Assembly (NCBI GenBank): GCA_964017235.1
Contig: OZ024940.1
Location: forward strand, 30,622,573-30,686,572
Source of the DNA: Sabellastarte sp. h YS-2021
Lineage: Eukaryota > Annelida > Polychaeta > Sabellida > Sabellidae
Reading direction: 5' to 3'
Length of the DNA stretch: 64,000 nt
Shown here: positions 11,347 to 26,700 of the stretch, in pieces
How the letters are laid out: each line of letters opens with the position of its first letter
Numbering within the stretch: position 1 is the stretch's first letter
Translations under genes and position numbers: made by a program
Notes under the pieces: model-generated
Seen by the model: only the letters and a program-made list of their open reading frames with translations
The model's database searches: none
Told to the model about the DNA's origin: nothing

Positions 11347-14300
11347 ATGTATTGGAAGTGCAGGTATCGAGGGGGTGATCATATGGCACATCAGTCCAAA
11401 ACCCCACTTAAACTTCATCAATCTGGCTCAGATTTTCACAGGAAACTCAGTTCATATCTGACATTGATATTGTATTGGCTTGACTTACTCAGGAAACCAA
11501 TTAAAAATTTCAATTTTCCGGGGTTTGGGGCCAGGCTCAGCCCCCCTCAAATTAGGAAATATCAGGTATATCCTAATGCAACCAATCTGAAGCTCTTCTT
11601 TAATTTTGCATATGTTTTAACAATAATTGAGGATATATTAGGCCCATTTGGAGCACTACATCTCTGAAAATAAATTACTTCACCCATATATTGCTGTAAA
11701 AATGGCCAAAAATACATGTAAATTACACCAAACCAGTACCAAATGTTGGTCTATAATGCTGCAATTTGGCCAGAATATAAGGTGGCACATACTAAATCTG
11801 ACTGAACCGGTTTTAAAATTACATCTGATATAACAGTACTTATAGTTTGGCAATATTGGCTTCAGCTGGCCCCAAATTCGCTTCTGTGGGGCTGCATTAA
11901 GATATACTTAAATTTGGCAAAGTAAGACAAATTTAAGGCTGAAAACCATAGTGTTTGCTAGAGCTGGCGCCACTAAATGAGATTCCACAAGAATATTCCT
12001 TAAGAAATACATAACTGGTCCAAAATACATGTATTGGAAGTGCAGGTATCGAGGGGGTGATCATATGGCACATCAGTCCAAAACCCCACTTAAACTTCAT
12101 CAATCTGGCTCAGATTTTCACAGGAAACTCAGTTCATATCTGACATTGATATTGTATTGGCTTGACTTACTCAGGAGACCAATTAAAAATTTCAATTTTC
12201 CGGGGTTTGGGGCCAGGCTCAGCCCCCCTCAAATTAGGAAATATCAGGTATATCCTAATACAACCAATCTGAAGCTCTTCTTTAATTTTGCATATGTTTT
12301 AACAATAATTGAGGATATATTAGGCCCATTTGGAGCATTACATCTCTGAAAATAAATTATTTCACCCATATATTGCTGTAAAAATGGCCAAAAATACATG
12401 TAAATTACACCAAACCAGTACCAAATGTTGGTCTATAATGCTGAAATTTGGCCAGAATATAAGGTGGCACATACTAAATCTGACTGAACCGGTTTTAAAA
12501 TTACATCTGATATAACAGTACTTATAGTTTGGCAATATTGGCTTCAGCTGGCCCCAAATTCGCTTCTGTGGGGCTGCATTAGGATATACTTAAATTTGGC
12601 AAAGTAAGACAAATTTAAGGCTGAAAACCATATTGTTTGCTAGAGCTGGCGCAACTAAATGAGATTCCACAAGAATATTCCTTAAGAAATACATAACTGG
12701 TCCAAAATACATGTATTGGAAGTGCAGGTATCGAGGGGGTGATCATATGGCACATCAGTCCAAAACCCCACTTAAACTTCATCAATCTGGCTCAGATTTT
12801 CACAGGAAACTCAGTTCATATCTGACATTGATATTGTATTGGCTTGACTTACTCAGGAAACCAATTAAAAATTTCAATTTTCCGGGGTTTGGGGCCAGGC
12901 TCAGCCCCCCTCAAATTAGGAAATATCAGGTATATCCTAATGCAACCAATCTGAAGCTCTTCTTTAATTTTGCATATGTTTTAACAATAATTGAGGATAT
13001 ATTAGGCCCATTTGGAGCACTACATCTCTGAAAATAAATTACTTCACCCATATATTGCTGTAAAAATGGCCAAAAATACATGTAAATTACACCAAACCAG
13101 TACCAAATGTTGGTCTATAATGCTGCAATTTGGCCAGAATATAAGGTGGCACATACTAAATCTGACTGAACCGGTTTTAAAATTACATCTGATATAACAG
13201 TACTTATAGCTTGGCAATATTGGCTTCAGCTGGCCCCAAATTCGCTTCTGTGGGGCTGCATTAGGATATACTTAAATTTGGCAAAGTAAGACAAATTTAA
13301 GGCTGAAAACCATATTGTTTGCTAGAGCTGGCGCCACTAAATGAGATTCCACAAGAATATTCCTTAAGAAATACATAACTGGTCCAAAATACATGTATTG
13401 GAAGTGCAGGTATCGAGGGGGTGATCATATGGCACATCAGTCCAAAACCCCACTTAAACTTCATCAATCTGGCTCAGATTTTCACAGGAAACTCAGTTCA
13501 TATCTGACATTGATATTGTATTGGCTTGACTTACTCAGGAAACCAATTAAAAATTTCAATTTTCCGGGGTTTGGGGCCAGGCTCAGCCCCCCTCAAATTA
13601 GGAAATATCAGGTATATCCTAATACAACCAATCTGAAGCTCTTCTTTAATTTTGCATATGTTTTAACAATAATTGAGGATATATTAGGCCCATTTGGAGC
13701 ATTACATCTCTGAAAAGAAATTATTTCACCCATATATTGCTGTAAAAATGGCCAAAAATACATGTAAATTACACCAAAGCAGTACCAAATGTTGGTCTAT
13801 AATGCTGAAATTTGGCCAGAATATAAGGTGGCACATACTAAATCTGACTGAACCGGTTTTAAAATTACATCTGATATAACAGTACTTATAGTTTGGCAAT
13901 ATTGGCTTCAGCTGGCCCCAAATTCGCTTCTGTGGGGCTGCATTAAGATATACTTAAATTTGGCAAAGTAAGACAAATTTAAGGCTGAAAACCATAGTGT
14001 TTGCTAGAGCTGGCGCCACTAAATGAGATTCCACAAGAATATTCCTTAAGAAATACATAACTGGTCCAAAATACATGTATTGGAAGTGCAGGTATCGAGG
14101 GGGTGATCATATGGCACATCAGTCCAAAACCCCACTTAAACTTCATCAATCTGGCTCAGATTTTCACAGGAAACTCAGTTCATATCTGACATTGATATTG
14201 TATTGGCTTGACTTACTCAGGAGACCAATTAAAAATTTCAATTTTCCGGGGTTTGGGGCCAGGCTCAGCCCCCCTCAAATTAGGAAATATCAGGTATATC

Positions 14301-14756
14301 CTAATACAACCAATCTGAAGCTCTTCTTTAATTTTGCATATGTTTTAACAATAATTGAGGATATATTAGGCCCATTTGGAGCACTACATCTCTGAAAATA
14401 AATTATTTCACCCATATATTGCTGTAAAAATGGCCAAAAGTACATGTAAATTACACCAAACCAGTACCAAATGTTGGTCTATAATGCTGAAATTTGGCCA
14501 GAATATAAGGTGGCACATACTAAATCTGACTGAACCGGTTTTAAAATTACATCTGATATAACAGTACTTATAGTTTGGCAATATTGGCTTCAGCTGGCCC
14601 CAAATTCGCTTCTGTGGGGCTGCATTAAGATATACTTAAATTTGGCAAAGTAAGACAAATTTAAGGCTGAAAACCATATTGTTTGCTAGAGCTGGCGCCA
14701 CTAAATGAGATTCCACAAGAATATTCCTTAAGAAATACATAACTGGTCCAAAATAC
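11347..14756 (+). repeat. Satellite 1 block with two-unit and three-unit recurrences
   Basis: The units at 11347 and 12711 (1364 bp apart) share two rare changes, CCTAATGCAACC (11578, 12942) and GCTGCAATTTGG (near 11760 and 13124). The units at 12029 and 14075 (2046 bp apart) share GGAGACC, and both are preceded by CCATAGTG (near 11948 and 13994). The unit at 13394 carries CAAAGCAGT near 13778, a marker seen again near 32193 and 36285. Confidence 0.7.
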
Positions 14757-17700
14757 ATGTATTGGAAGTGCAGGTATCGAGGGGGTGATCATATGGCACA
14801 TCAGTCCAAAACCCCACTTAAACTTCATCAATCTGGCTCAGATTTTCACAGGAAACTCAGTTCATATCTGACATTGATATTGTATTGGCTTGACTTACTC
14901 AGGAAACCAATTAAAAATTTCAATTTTCCGGGGATTGGGGCCAGGCTCAGCCCCCCTCAAATTAGGAAATATCAGGTATATCCTAATACAACCAATCTGA
15001 AGCTCTTCTTTAATTTTGCATATGTTTTAACAATAATTGAGGATATATTAGGCCCATTTGGAGCATTAAATCTCTGAAAATAAATTATTTCACCCATATA
15101 TTGCTGTAAAAATGGCCAAAAATACATGTAAATTACACCAAACCAGTACCAAATGTTGGTCTATAATGCTGAAATTTGGCCAGAATATAAGGTGGCACAT
15201 ACTAAATCTGACTGAACCGGTTTTAAAATTACATCTGATATAACAGTACTTATAGTTTGGCAATATTGGCTTCAGCTGGCCCCAAATTCGCTTCTGTGGG
15301 GCTGCATTAGGATATACTTAAATTTGGCAAAGTAAGACAAATTTAAGGCTGAAAACCATATTGTTTGCTAGAGCTGGCGCCACTAAATGAGATTCCACAA
15401 GAATATTCCTTAAGAAATACATAACTGGTCCAAAATACATGTATTGGAAGTGCAGGTATCGAGGGGGTGATCATATGGCACATCAGTCCAAAACCCCACT
15501 TAAACTTCATCAATCTGGCTCAGATTTTCACAGGAAACTCAGTTCATATCTGACATTGATATTGTATTGGCTTGACTTACTCAGGAAACCAATTAAAAAT
15601 TTCAATTTTCCGGGGTTTGGGGCCAGGCTCAGCCCCCCTCAAATTAGGAAATATCAGGTATATCCTAATACAACCAATCTGAAGCTCTTCTTTAATTTTG
15701 CATATGTTTTAACAATAATTGAGGATATATTAGGCCCATTTGGAGCATTAAATCTCTGAAAAGAAATTATTTCACCCATATATTGCTGTAAAAATGGCCA
15801 AAAATACATGTAAATTACACCAAACCAGTACCAAATGTTGGTCTATAATGCTGAAATTTGGCCAGAATATAAGGTGGCACATACTAAATCTGACTGAACC
15901 GGTTTTAAAATTACATCTGATATAACAGTACTTATAGTTTGGCAATATTGGCTTCAGCTGGCCCCAAATTCGCTTCTGTGGGGCTGCATTAAGATATACT
16001 TAAATTTGGCAAAGTAAGACAAATTTAAGGCTGAAAACCATATTGTTTGCTAGAGCTGGCGCCATTAAATGAGATTCCACAAGAATATTCCTTAAGAAAT
16101 ACATAACTGGTCCAAAATACATGTATTGGAAGTGCAGGTATCGAGGGGGTGATCATATGGCACATCAGTCCAAAACCCCACTTAAACTTCATCAATCTGG
16201 CTCAGATTTTCACAGGAAACTCAGTTCATATCTGACATTGATATTGTATTGGCTTGACTTACTCAGGAAACCAATTAAAAATTTCAATTTTCCTGGGTTT
16301 GGAGCCAGGCTCAGCCCCCCTCAAATTAGGAAATATCAGGTATATCCTAATACAACCAATCTGAAGCTCTTCTTTAATTTTGCATATGTTTTAACAATAA
16401 TTGAGGATATATTAGGCCCATTTGGAGCACTACATCTCTGAAAATAAATTACTTCACCCATATATTGCTGTAAAAATGGCCAAAAATACATGTAAATTAC
16501 ACCAAACCAGTACCAAATGTTGGTCTATAATGCTGAAATTTGGCCAGAATATAAGGTGGCACATACTAAATCTGACTGAACCGGTTTTAAAATTACATCT
16601 GATATAACAGTACTTATAGTTTGGCAATATTGGCTTCAGCTGGCCCCAAATTCGCTTCTGTGGGGCTGCATTAAGATATACTTAAATTTGGCAAAGTAAG
16701 ACAAATTTAAGGCTGAAAACCATATTGTTTGCTAGAGCTGGCGCCACTAAATGAGATTCCACAAGAATATTCCTTAAGAAATACATAACTGGTCCAAAAT
16801 ACATGTATTGGAAGTGCAGGTATCGAGGGGGTGATCATATGGCACATCAGTCCAAAACCCCACTTAAACTTCATCAATCTGGCTCAGATTTTCACAGGAA
16901 ACTCAGCTCATATCTGACATTGATATTGTATTGGCTTGACTTACTCAGGAAACCAATTAAAAATTTCAATTTTCCGGGGTTTGGGGCCAGGCTCAGCCCC
17001 CCTCAAATTAGGAAATATCAGGTATATCCTAATACAACCAATCTGAAGCTCTTCTTTAATTTTGCATATGTTTTAACAATAATTGAGGATATATTAGGCC
17101 CATTTGGAGAATTACACCTCTGAAAATAAATTATTTCACCCATATATTGCTGTAAAAATGGCCAAAAATACATGTAAATTACACCAAACCAGTACCAAAT
17201 GTTGGTCTATAATGCTGAAATTTGGCCAGAATATAAGGTGGCACATACTAAATCTGACTGAACCGGTTTTAAAATTACATCTGATATAACAGTACTTATA
17301 GTTTGGCAATATTGGCTTCAGCTGGCCCCAAATTCGCTTCTGTGGGGCTGCATTAAGATATACTTAAATTTTGCAAAGTAAGATAAATTTAAGGCTGAAA
17401 ACCATATTGTTTGCTAGAGCTGGTGCCATTAAATGAGATTCCACAAGAATATTCCTTAAGAAATACATAACTGGTCCAAAATACATGTATTGGAAGTGCA
17501 GGTATCGAGGGGGTGATCATATGGCACATCAGTCCAAAACCCCACTTAAACTTCATCAATCTGGCTCAGATTTTCACAGGAAACTCAGTTCATATCTGAC
17601 ATTGATATTGTATTGGCTTGACTTACTCAGGAGACCAATTAAAAATTTCAATTTTCCGGGGTTTGGGGCCAGGCTCAGCCCCCCTCAAATTAGGAAATAT

Positions 17701-20700
17701 CAGGTATATCCTAATACAACCAATCTGAAGCTCTTCTTTAATTTTGCATATGTTTTAACAATAATTGAGGATATATTAGGCCCATTTGGAGCATTACATC
17801 TCTGAAAATAAATTATTTCACCCATATATTGCTGTAAAAATGGCCAAAAGTACATGTAAATTACACCAAACCAGTACCAAATGTTGGTCTATAATGCTGA
17901 AATTTGGCCAGAATATAAGGTGGCACATACTAAATCTGACTGAACCGGTTTTAAAATTACATCTGATATAACAGTACTTATAGTTTGGCAATATTGGCTT
18001 CAGCTGGCCCCAAATTCGCTTCTGTGGGGCTGCATTAAGATATACTTAAATTTGGCAAAGTAAGACAAATTTAAGGCTGAAAACCATATTGTTTGCTAGA
18101 GCTGGCGCCACTAAATGAGATTCCACAAGAATATTCCTTAAGAAATACATAACTGGTCCAAAATACATGTATTGGAAGTGCAGGTATCGAGGGGGTGATC
18201 ATATGGCACATCAGTCCAAAACCCCACTTAAACTTCATCAATCTGGCTCAGATTTTCACAGGAAACTCAGTTCATATCTGACATTGATATTGTATTGGCT
18301 TGACTTACTCAGGAAACCAATTAAAAATTTCAATTTTCCGGGGTTTGGGGCCAGGCTCAGCCCCCCTCAAATTAGGAAATATCAGGTATATCCTAATACA
18401 ACCAATCTGAAGCTCTTCTTTAATTTTGCATATGTTTTAACAATAATTGAGGATATATTAGGCCCATTTGGAGCATTAAATCTCCGAAAAGAAATTATTT
18501 CACCCATATATTGCTGTAAAAATGGCCAAAAATACATGTAAATTACACCAAACCAGTACCAAATGTTGGTCTATAATGCTGAAATTTGGCCAGAATATAA
18601 GGTGGCACATACTAAATCTGACTGAACCGGTTTTAAAATTACATCTGATATAACAGTACTTATAGTTTGGCAATATTGGCTTCAGCTGGCCCCAAATTCG
18701 CTTCTGTGGGGCTGCATTAGGATATACTTAAATTTGGCAAAGTAAGACAAATTTAAGGCTGAAAACCATATTGTTTGCTAGAGCTGGCGCCACTAAATGA
18801 GATTCCACAAGAATATTCCTTAAGAAATACATAACTGGTCCAAAATACATGTATTGGAAGTGCAGGTATCGAGGGGGTGATCATATGGCACATCAGTCCA
18901 AAACCCCACTTAAACTTCATCAATCTGGCTCAGATTTTCACAGGAAACTCAGTTCATATCTGACATTGATATTGTATTGGCTTGACTTACTCAGGAAACC
19001 AATTAAAAATTTCAATTTTCCGGGGTTTGGGGCCAGGCTCAGCCCCCCTCAAATTAGGAAATATCAGGTATATCCTAATACAACCAATCTGAAGCTCTTC
19101 TTTAATTTTGCATATGTTTTAACAATAATTGAGGATATATTAGGCCCATTTGGAGCATTAAATCTCTGAAAAGAAATTATTTCACCCATATATTGCTGTA
19201 AAAATGGCCAAAAATACATGTAAATTACACCAAACCAGTACCAAATGTTGGTCTATAATGCTGAAATTTGGCCAGAATATAAGGTGGCACATACTAAATC
19301 TGACTGAACCGGTTTTAAAATTACATCTGATATAACAGTACTTATAGTTTGGCAATATTGGCTTCAGCTGGCCCCAAATTCGCTTCTGTGGGGCTGCATT
19401 AAGATATACTTAAATTTGGCAAAGTAAGACAAATTAAAGGCTGAAAACCATATTGTTTGCTAGAGCTGGCGCCACTAAATGAGATTCCACAAGAATATTC
19501 CTTAAGAAATACATAACTGGTCCAAAATACATGTATTGGAAGTGCAGGTATCGAGGGGGTGATCATATGGCACATCAGTCCAAAACCCCACTTAAACTTC
19601 ATCAATCTGGCTCAGATTTTCACAGGAAACTCAGTTCATATCTGACATTGATATTGTATTGGCTTGACTTACTCAGGAGACCAATTAAAAATTTCAATTT
19701 TCCGGGGTTTGGGGCCAGGCTCAGCCCCCCTCAAATTAGGAAATATCAGGTATATCCTAATACAACCAATCTGAAGCTCTTCTTTAATTTTGCATATGTT
19801 TTAACAATAATTGAGGATATATTAGGCCCATTTGGAGCACTACATCTCTGAAAATAAATTATTTCACCCATATATTGCTGTAAAAATGGCCAAAAGTACA
19901 TGTAAATTACACCAAACCAGTACCAAATGTTGGTCTATAATGCTGAAATTTGGCCAGAATATAAGGTGGCACATACTAAATCTGACTGAACCGGTTTTAA
20001 AATTACATCTGATATAACAGTACTTATAGTTTGGCAATATTGGCTTCAGCTGGCCCCAAATTCGCTTCTGTGGGGCTGCATTAAGATATACTTAAATTTG
20101 GCAAAGTAAGACAAATTTAAGGCTGAAAACCATATTGTTTGCTAGAGCTGGCGCCACTAAATGAGATTCCACAAGAATATTCCTTAAGAAATACATAACT
20201 GGTCCAAAATACATGTATTGGAAGTGCAGGTATCGAGGGGGTGATCATATGGCACATCAGTCCAAAACCCCACTTAAACTTCATCAATCTGGCTCAGATT
20301 TTCACAGGAAACTCAGTTCATATCTGACATTGATATTGTATTGGCTTGACTTACTCAGGAAACCAATTAAAAATTTCAATTTTCCGGGGATTGGGGCCAG
20401 GCTCAGCCCCCCTCAAATTAGGAAATATCAGGTATATCCTAATACAACCAATCTGAAGCTCTTCTTTAATTTTGCATATGTTTTAACAATAATTGAGGAT
20501 ATATTAGGCCCATTTAGAGCATTAAATCTCTGAAAATAAATTATTTCACCCATATATTGCTGTAAAAATGGCCAAAAATACATGTAAATTACACCAAACC
20601 AGTACCAAATGTTGGTCTATAATGCTGAAATTTGGCCAGAATATAAGGTGGCACATACTAAATCTGACTGAACCGGTTTTAAAATTACATCTGATATAAC

Positions 20701-23700
20701 AGTACTTATAGTTTGGCAATATTGGCTTCAGCTGGCCCCAAATTCGCTTCTGTGGGGCTGCATTAGGATATACTTAAATTTGGCAAAGTAAGACAAATTT
20801 AAGGCTGAAAACCATATTGTTTGCTAGAGCTGGCGCCACTAAATGAGATTCCACAAGAATATTCCTTAAGAAATACATAACTGGTCCAAAATACATGTAT
20901 TGGAAGTGCAGGTATCGAGGGGGTGATCATATGGCACATCAGTCCAAAACCCCACTTAAACTTCATCAATCTGGCTCAGATTTTCACAGGAAACTCAGTT
21001 CATATCTGACATTGATATTGTATTGGCTTGACTTACTCAGGAAACCAATTAAAAATTTCAATTTTCCGGGGTTTGGGGCCAGGCTCAGCCCCCCTCAAAT
21101 TAGGAAATATCAGGTATATCCTAATACAACCAATCTGAAGCTCTTCTTTAATTTTGCATATGTTTTAACAATAATTGAGGATATATTAGGCCCATTTGGA
21201 GCATTAAATCTCTGAAAAGAAATTATTTCACCCATATATTGCTGTAAAAATGGCCAAAAATACATGTAAATTACACCAAACCAGTACCAAATGTTGGTCT
21301 ATAATGCTGAAATTTGGCCAGAATATAAGGTGGCACATACTAAATCTGACTGAACCGGTTTTAAAATTACATCTGATATAACAGTACTTATAGTTTGGCA
21401 ATATTGGCTTCAGCTGGCCCCAAATTCGCTTCTGTGGGGCTGCATTAAGATATACTTAAATTTGGCAAAGTAAGACAAATTTAAGGCTGAAAACCATATT
21501 GTTTGCTAGAGCTGGCGCCATTAAATGAGATTCCACAAGAATATTCCTTAAGAAATACATAACTGGTCCAAAATACATGTATTGGAAGTGCAGGTATCGA
21601 GGGGGTGATCATATGGCACATCAGTCCAAAACCCCACTTAAACTTCATCAATCTGGCTCAGATTTTCACAGGAAACTCAGTTCATATCTGACATTGATAT
21701 TGTATTGGCTTGACTTACTCAGGAGACCAATTAAAAATTTCAATTTTCCGGGGTTTGGGGCCAGGCTCAGCCCCCCTCAAATTAGGAAATATCAGGTATA
21801 TCCTAATACAACCAATCTGAAGCTCTTCTTTAATTTTGCATATGTTTTAACAATAATTGAGGATATATTAGGCCCATTTGGAGCATTACATCTCTGAAAA
21901 TAAATTATTTCACCCATATATTGCTGTAAAAATGGCCAAAAGTACATGTAAATTACACCAAACCAGTACCAAATGTTGGTCTATAATGCTGAAATTTGGC
22001 CAGAATATAAGGTGGCACATACTAAATCTGACTGAACCGGTTTTAAAATTACATCTGATATAACAGTACTTATAGTTTGGCAATATTGGCTTCAGCTGGC
22101 CCCAAATTCGCTTCTGTGGGGCTGCATTAAGATATACTTAAATTTGGCAAAGTAAGACAAATTTAAGGCTGAAAACCATATTGTTTGCTAGAGCTGGCGC
22201 CACTAAATGAGATTCCACAAGAATATTCCTTAAGAAATACATAACTGGTCCAAAATACATGTATTGGAAGTGCAGGTATCGAGGGGGTGATCATATGGCA
22301 CATCAGTCCAAAACCCCACTTAAACTTCATCAATCTGGCTCAGATTTTCACAGGAAACTCAGTTCATATCTGACATTGATATTGTATTGGCTTGACTTAC
22401 TCAGGAAACCAATTAAAAATTTCAATTTTCCGGGGTTTGGGGCCAGGCTCAGCCCCCCTCAAATTAGGAAATATCAGGTATATCCTAATACAACCAATCT
22501 GAAGCTCTTCTTTAATTTTGCATATGTTTTAACAATAATTGAGGATATATTAGGCCCATTTGGAGCATTAAATCTCTGAAAAGAAATTATTTCACCCATA
22601 TATTGCTGTAAAAATGGCCAAAAATACATGTAAATTACACCAAACCAGTACCAAATGTTGGTCTATAATGCTGAAATTTGGCCAGAATATAAGGTGGCAC
22701 ATACTAAATCTGACTGAACCGGTTTTAAAATTACATCTGATATAACAGTACTTATAGTTTGGCAATATTGGCTTCAGCTGGCCCCAAATTCGCTTCTGTG
22801 GGGCTGCATTAGGATATACTTAAATTTGGCAAAGTAAGACAAATTTAAGGCTGAAAACCATATTGTTTGCTAGAGCTGGCGCCACTAAATGAGATTCCAC
22901 AAGAATATTCCTTAAGAAATACATAACTGGTCCAAAATACATGTATTGGAAGTGCAGGTATCGAGGGGGTGATCATATGGCACATCAGTCCAAAACCCCA
23001 CTTAAACTTCATCAATCTGGCTCAGATTTTCACAGGAAACTCAGTTCATATCTGACATTGATATTGTATTGGCTTGACTTACTCAGGAAACCAATTAAAA
23101 ATTTCAATTTTCCGGGGTTTGGGGCCAGGCTCAGCCCCCCTCAAATTAGGAAATATCAGGTATATCCTAATACAACCAATCTGAAGCTCTTCTTTAATTT
23201 TGCATATGTTTTAACAATAATTGAGGATATATTAGGCCCATTTGGAGCATTAAATCTCTGAAAAGAAATTATTTCACCCATATATTGCTGTAAAAATGGC
23301 CAAAAATACATGTAAATTACACCAAACCAGTACCAAATGTTGGTCTATAATGCTGAAATTTGGCCAGAATATAAGGTGGCACATACTAAATCTGACTGAA
23401 CCGGTTTTAAAATTACATCTGATATAACAGTACTTATAGTTTGGCAATATTGGCTTCAGCTGGCCCCAAATTCGCTTCTGTGGGGCTGCATTAAGATATA
23501 CTTAAATTTGGCAAAGTAAGACAAATTAAAGGCTGAAAACCATATTGTTTGCTAGAGCTGGCGCCACTAAATGAGATTCCACAAGAATATTCCTTAAGAA
23601 ATACATAACTGGTCCAAAATACATGTATTGGAAGTGCAGGTATCGAGGGGGTGATCATATGGCACATCAGTCCAAAACCCCACTTAAACTTCATCAATCT

Positions 23701-26700
23701 GGCTCAGATTTTCACAGGAAACTCAGTTCATATCTGACATTGATATTGTATTGGCTTGACTTACTCAGGAGACCAATTAAAAATTTCAATTTTCCGGGGT
23801 TTGGGGCCAGGCTCAGCCCCCCTCAAATTAGGAAATATCAGGTATATCCTAATACAACCAATCTGAAGCTCTTCTTTAATTTTGCATATGTTTTAACAAT
23901 AATTGAGGATATATTAGGCCCATTTGGAGCACTACATCTCTGAAAATAAATTATTTCACCCATATATTGCTGTAAAAATGGCCAAAAGTACATGTAAATT
24001 ACACCAAACCAGTACCAAATGTTGGTCTATAATGCTGAAATTTGGCCAGAATATAAGGTGGCACATACTAAATCTGACTGAACCGGTTTTAAAATTACAT
24101 CTGATATAACAGTACTTATAGTTTGGCAATATTGGCTTCAGCTGGCCCCAAATTCGCTTCTGTGGGGCTGCATTAAGATATACTTAAATTTGGCAAAGTA
24201 AGACAAATTTAAGGCTGAAAACCATATTGTTTGCTAGAGCTGGCGCCACTAAATGAGATTCCACAAGAATATTCCTTAAGAAATACATAACTGGTCCAAA
24301 ATACATGTATTGGAAGTGCAGGTATCGAGGGGGTGATCATATGGCACATCAGTCCAAAACCCCACTTAAACTTCATCAATCTGGCTCAGATTTTCACAGG
24401 AAACTCAGTTCATATCTGACATTGATATTGTATTGGCTTGACTTACTCAGGAAACCAATTAAAAATTTCAATTTTCCGGGGATTGGGGCCAGGCTCAGCC
24501 CCCCTCAAATTAGGAAATATCAGGTATATCCTAATACAACCAATCTGAAGCTCTTCTTTAATTTTGCATATGTTTTAACAATAATTGAGGATATATTAGG
24601 CCCATTTGGAGCATTAAATCTCTGAAAAGAAATTATTTCACCCATATATTGCTGTAAAAATGGCCAAAAATACATGTAAATTACACCAAACCAGTACCAA
24701 ATGTTGGTCTATAATGCTGAAATTTGGCCAGAATATAAGGTGGCACATACTAAATCTGACTGAACCGGTTTTAAAATTACATCTGATATAACAGTACTTA
24801 TAGTTTGGCAATATTGGCTTCAGCTGGCCCCAAATTCGCTTCTGTGGGGCTGCATTAAGATATACTTAAATTTGGCAAAGTAAGACAAATTTAAGGCTGA
24901 AAACCATATTGTTTGCTAGAGCTGGCGCCATTAAATGAGATTCCACAAGAATATTCCTTAAGAAATACATAACTGGTCCAAAATACATGTATTGGAAGTG
25001 CAGGTATCGAGGGGGTGATCATATGGCACATCAGTCCAAAACCCCACTTAAACTTCATCAATCTGGCTCAGATTTTCACAGGAAACTCAGTTCATATCTG
25101 ACATTGATATTGTATTGGCTTGACTTACTCAGGAAACCAATTAAAAATTTCAATTTTCCTGGGTTTGGAGCCAGGCTCAGCCCCCCTCAAATTAGGAAAT
25201 ATCAGGTATATCCTAATACAACCAATCTGAAGCTCTTCTTTAATTTTGCATATGTTTTAACAATAATTGAGGATATATTAGGCCCATTTGGAGCACTACA
25301 TCTCTGAAAATAAATTACTTCACCCATATATTGCTGTAAAAATGGCCAAAAATACATGTAAATTACACCAAACCAGTACCAAATGTTGGTCTATAATGCT
25401 GAAATTTGGCCAGAATATAAGGTGGCACATACTAAATCTGACTGAACCGGTTTTAAAATTACATCTGATATAACAGTACTTATAGTTTGGCAATATTGGC
25501 TTCAGCTGGCCCCAAATTCGCTTCTGTGGGGCTGCATTAAGATATACTTAAATTTGGCAAAGTAAGACAAATTTAAGGCTGAAAACCATATTGTTTGCTA
25601 GAGCTGGCGCCACTAAATGAGATTCCACAAGAATATTCCTTAAGAAATACATAACTGGTCCAAAATACATGTATTGGAAGTGCAGGTATCGAGGGGGTGA
25701 TCATATGGCACATCAGTCCAAAACCCCACTTAAACTTCATCAATCTGGCTCAGATTTTCACAGGAAACTCAGCTCATATCTGACATTGATATTGTATTGG
25801 CTTGACTTACTCAGGAAACCAATTAAAAATTTCAATTTTCCGGGGTTTGGGGCCAGGCTCAGCCCCCCTCAAATTAGGAAATATCAGGTATATCCTAATA
25901 CAACCAATCTGAAGCTCTTCTTTAATTTTGCATATGTTTTAACAATAATTGAGGATATATTAGGCCCATTTGGAGAATTACACCTCTGAAAATAAATTAT
26001 TTCACCCATATATTGCTGTAAAAATGGCCAAAAATACATGTAAATTACACCAAACCAGTACCAAATGTTGGTCTATAATGCTGAAATTTGGCCAGAATAT
26101 AAGGTGGCACATACTAAATCTGACTGAACCGGTTTTAAAATTACATCTGATATAACAGTACTTATAGTTTGGCAATATTGGCTTCAGCTGGCCCCAAATT
26201 CGCTTCTGTGGGGCTGCATTAAGATATACTTAAATTTTGCAAAGTAAGATAAATTTAAGGCTGAAAACCATATTGTTTGCTAGAGCTGGCGCCATTAAAT
26301 GAGATTCCACAAGAATATTCCTTAAGAAATACATAACTGGTCCAAAATACATGTATTGGAAGTGCAGGTATCGAGGGGGTGATCATATGGCACATCAGTC
26401 CAAAACCCCACTTAAACTTCATCAATCTGGCTCAGATTTTCACAGGAAACTCAGTTCATATCTGACATTGATATTGTATTGGCTTGACTTACTCAGGAGA
26501 CCAATTAAAAATTTCAATTTTCCGGGGTTTGGGGCCAGGCTCAGCCCCCCTCAAATTAGGAAATATCAGGTATATCCTAATACAACCAATCTGAAGCTCT
26601 TCTTTAATTTTGCATATGTTTTAACAATAATTGAGGATATATTAGGCCCATTTGGAGCATTACATCTCTGAAAATAAATTATTTCACCCATATATTGCTG

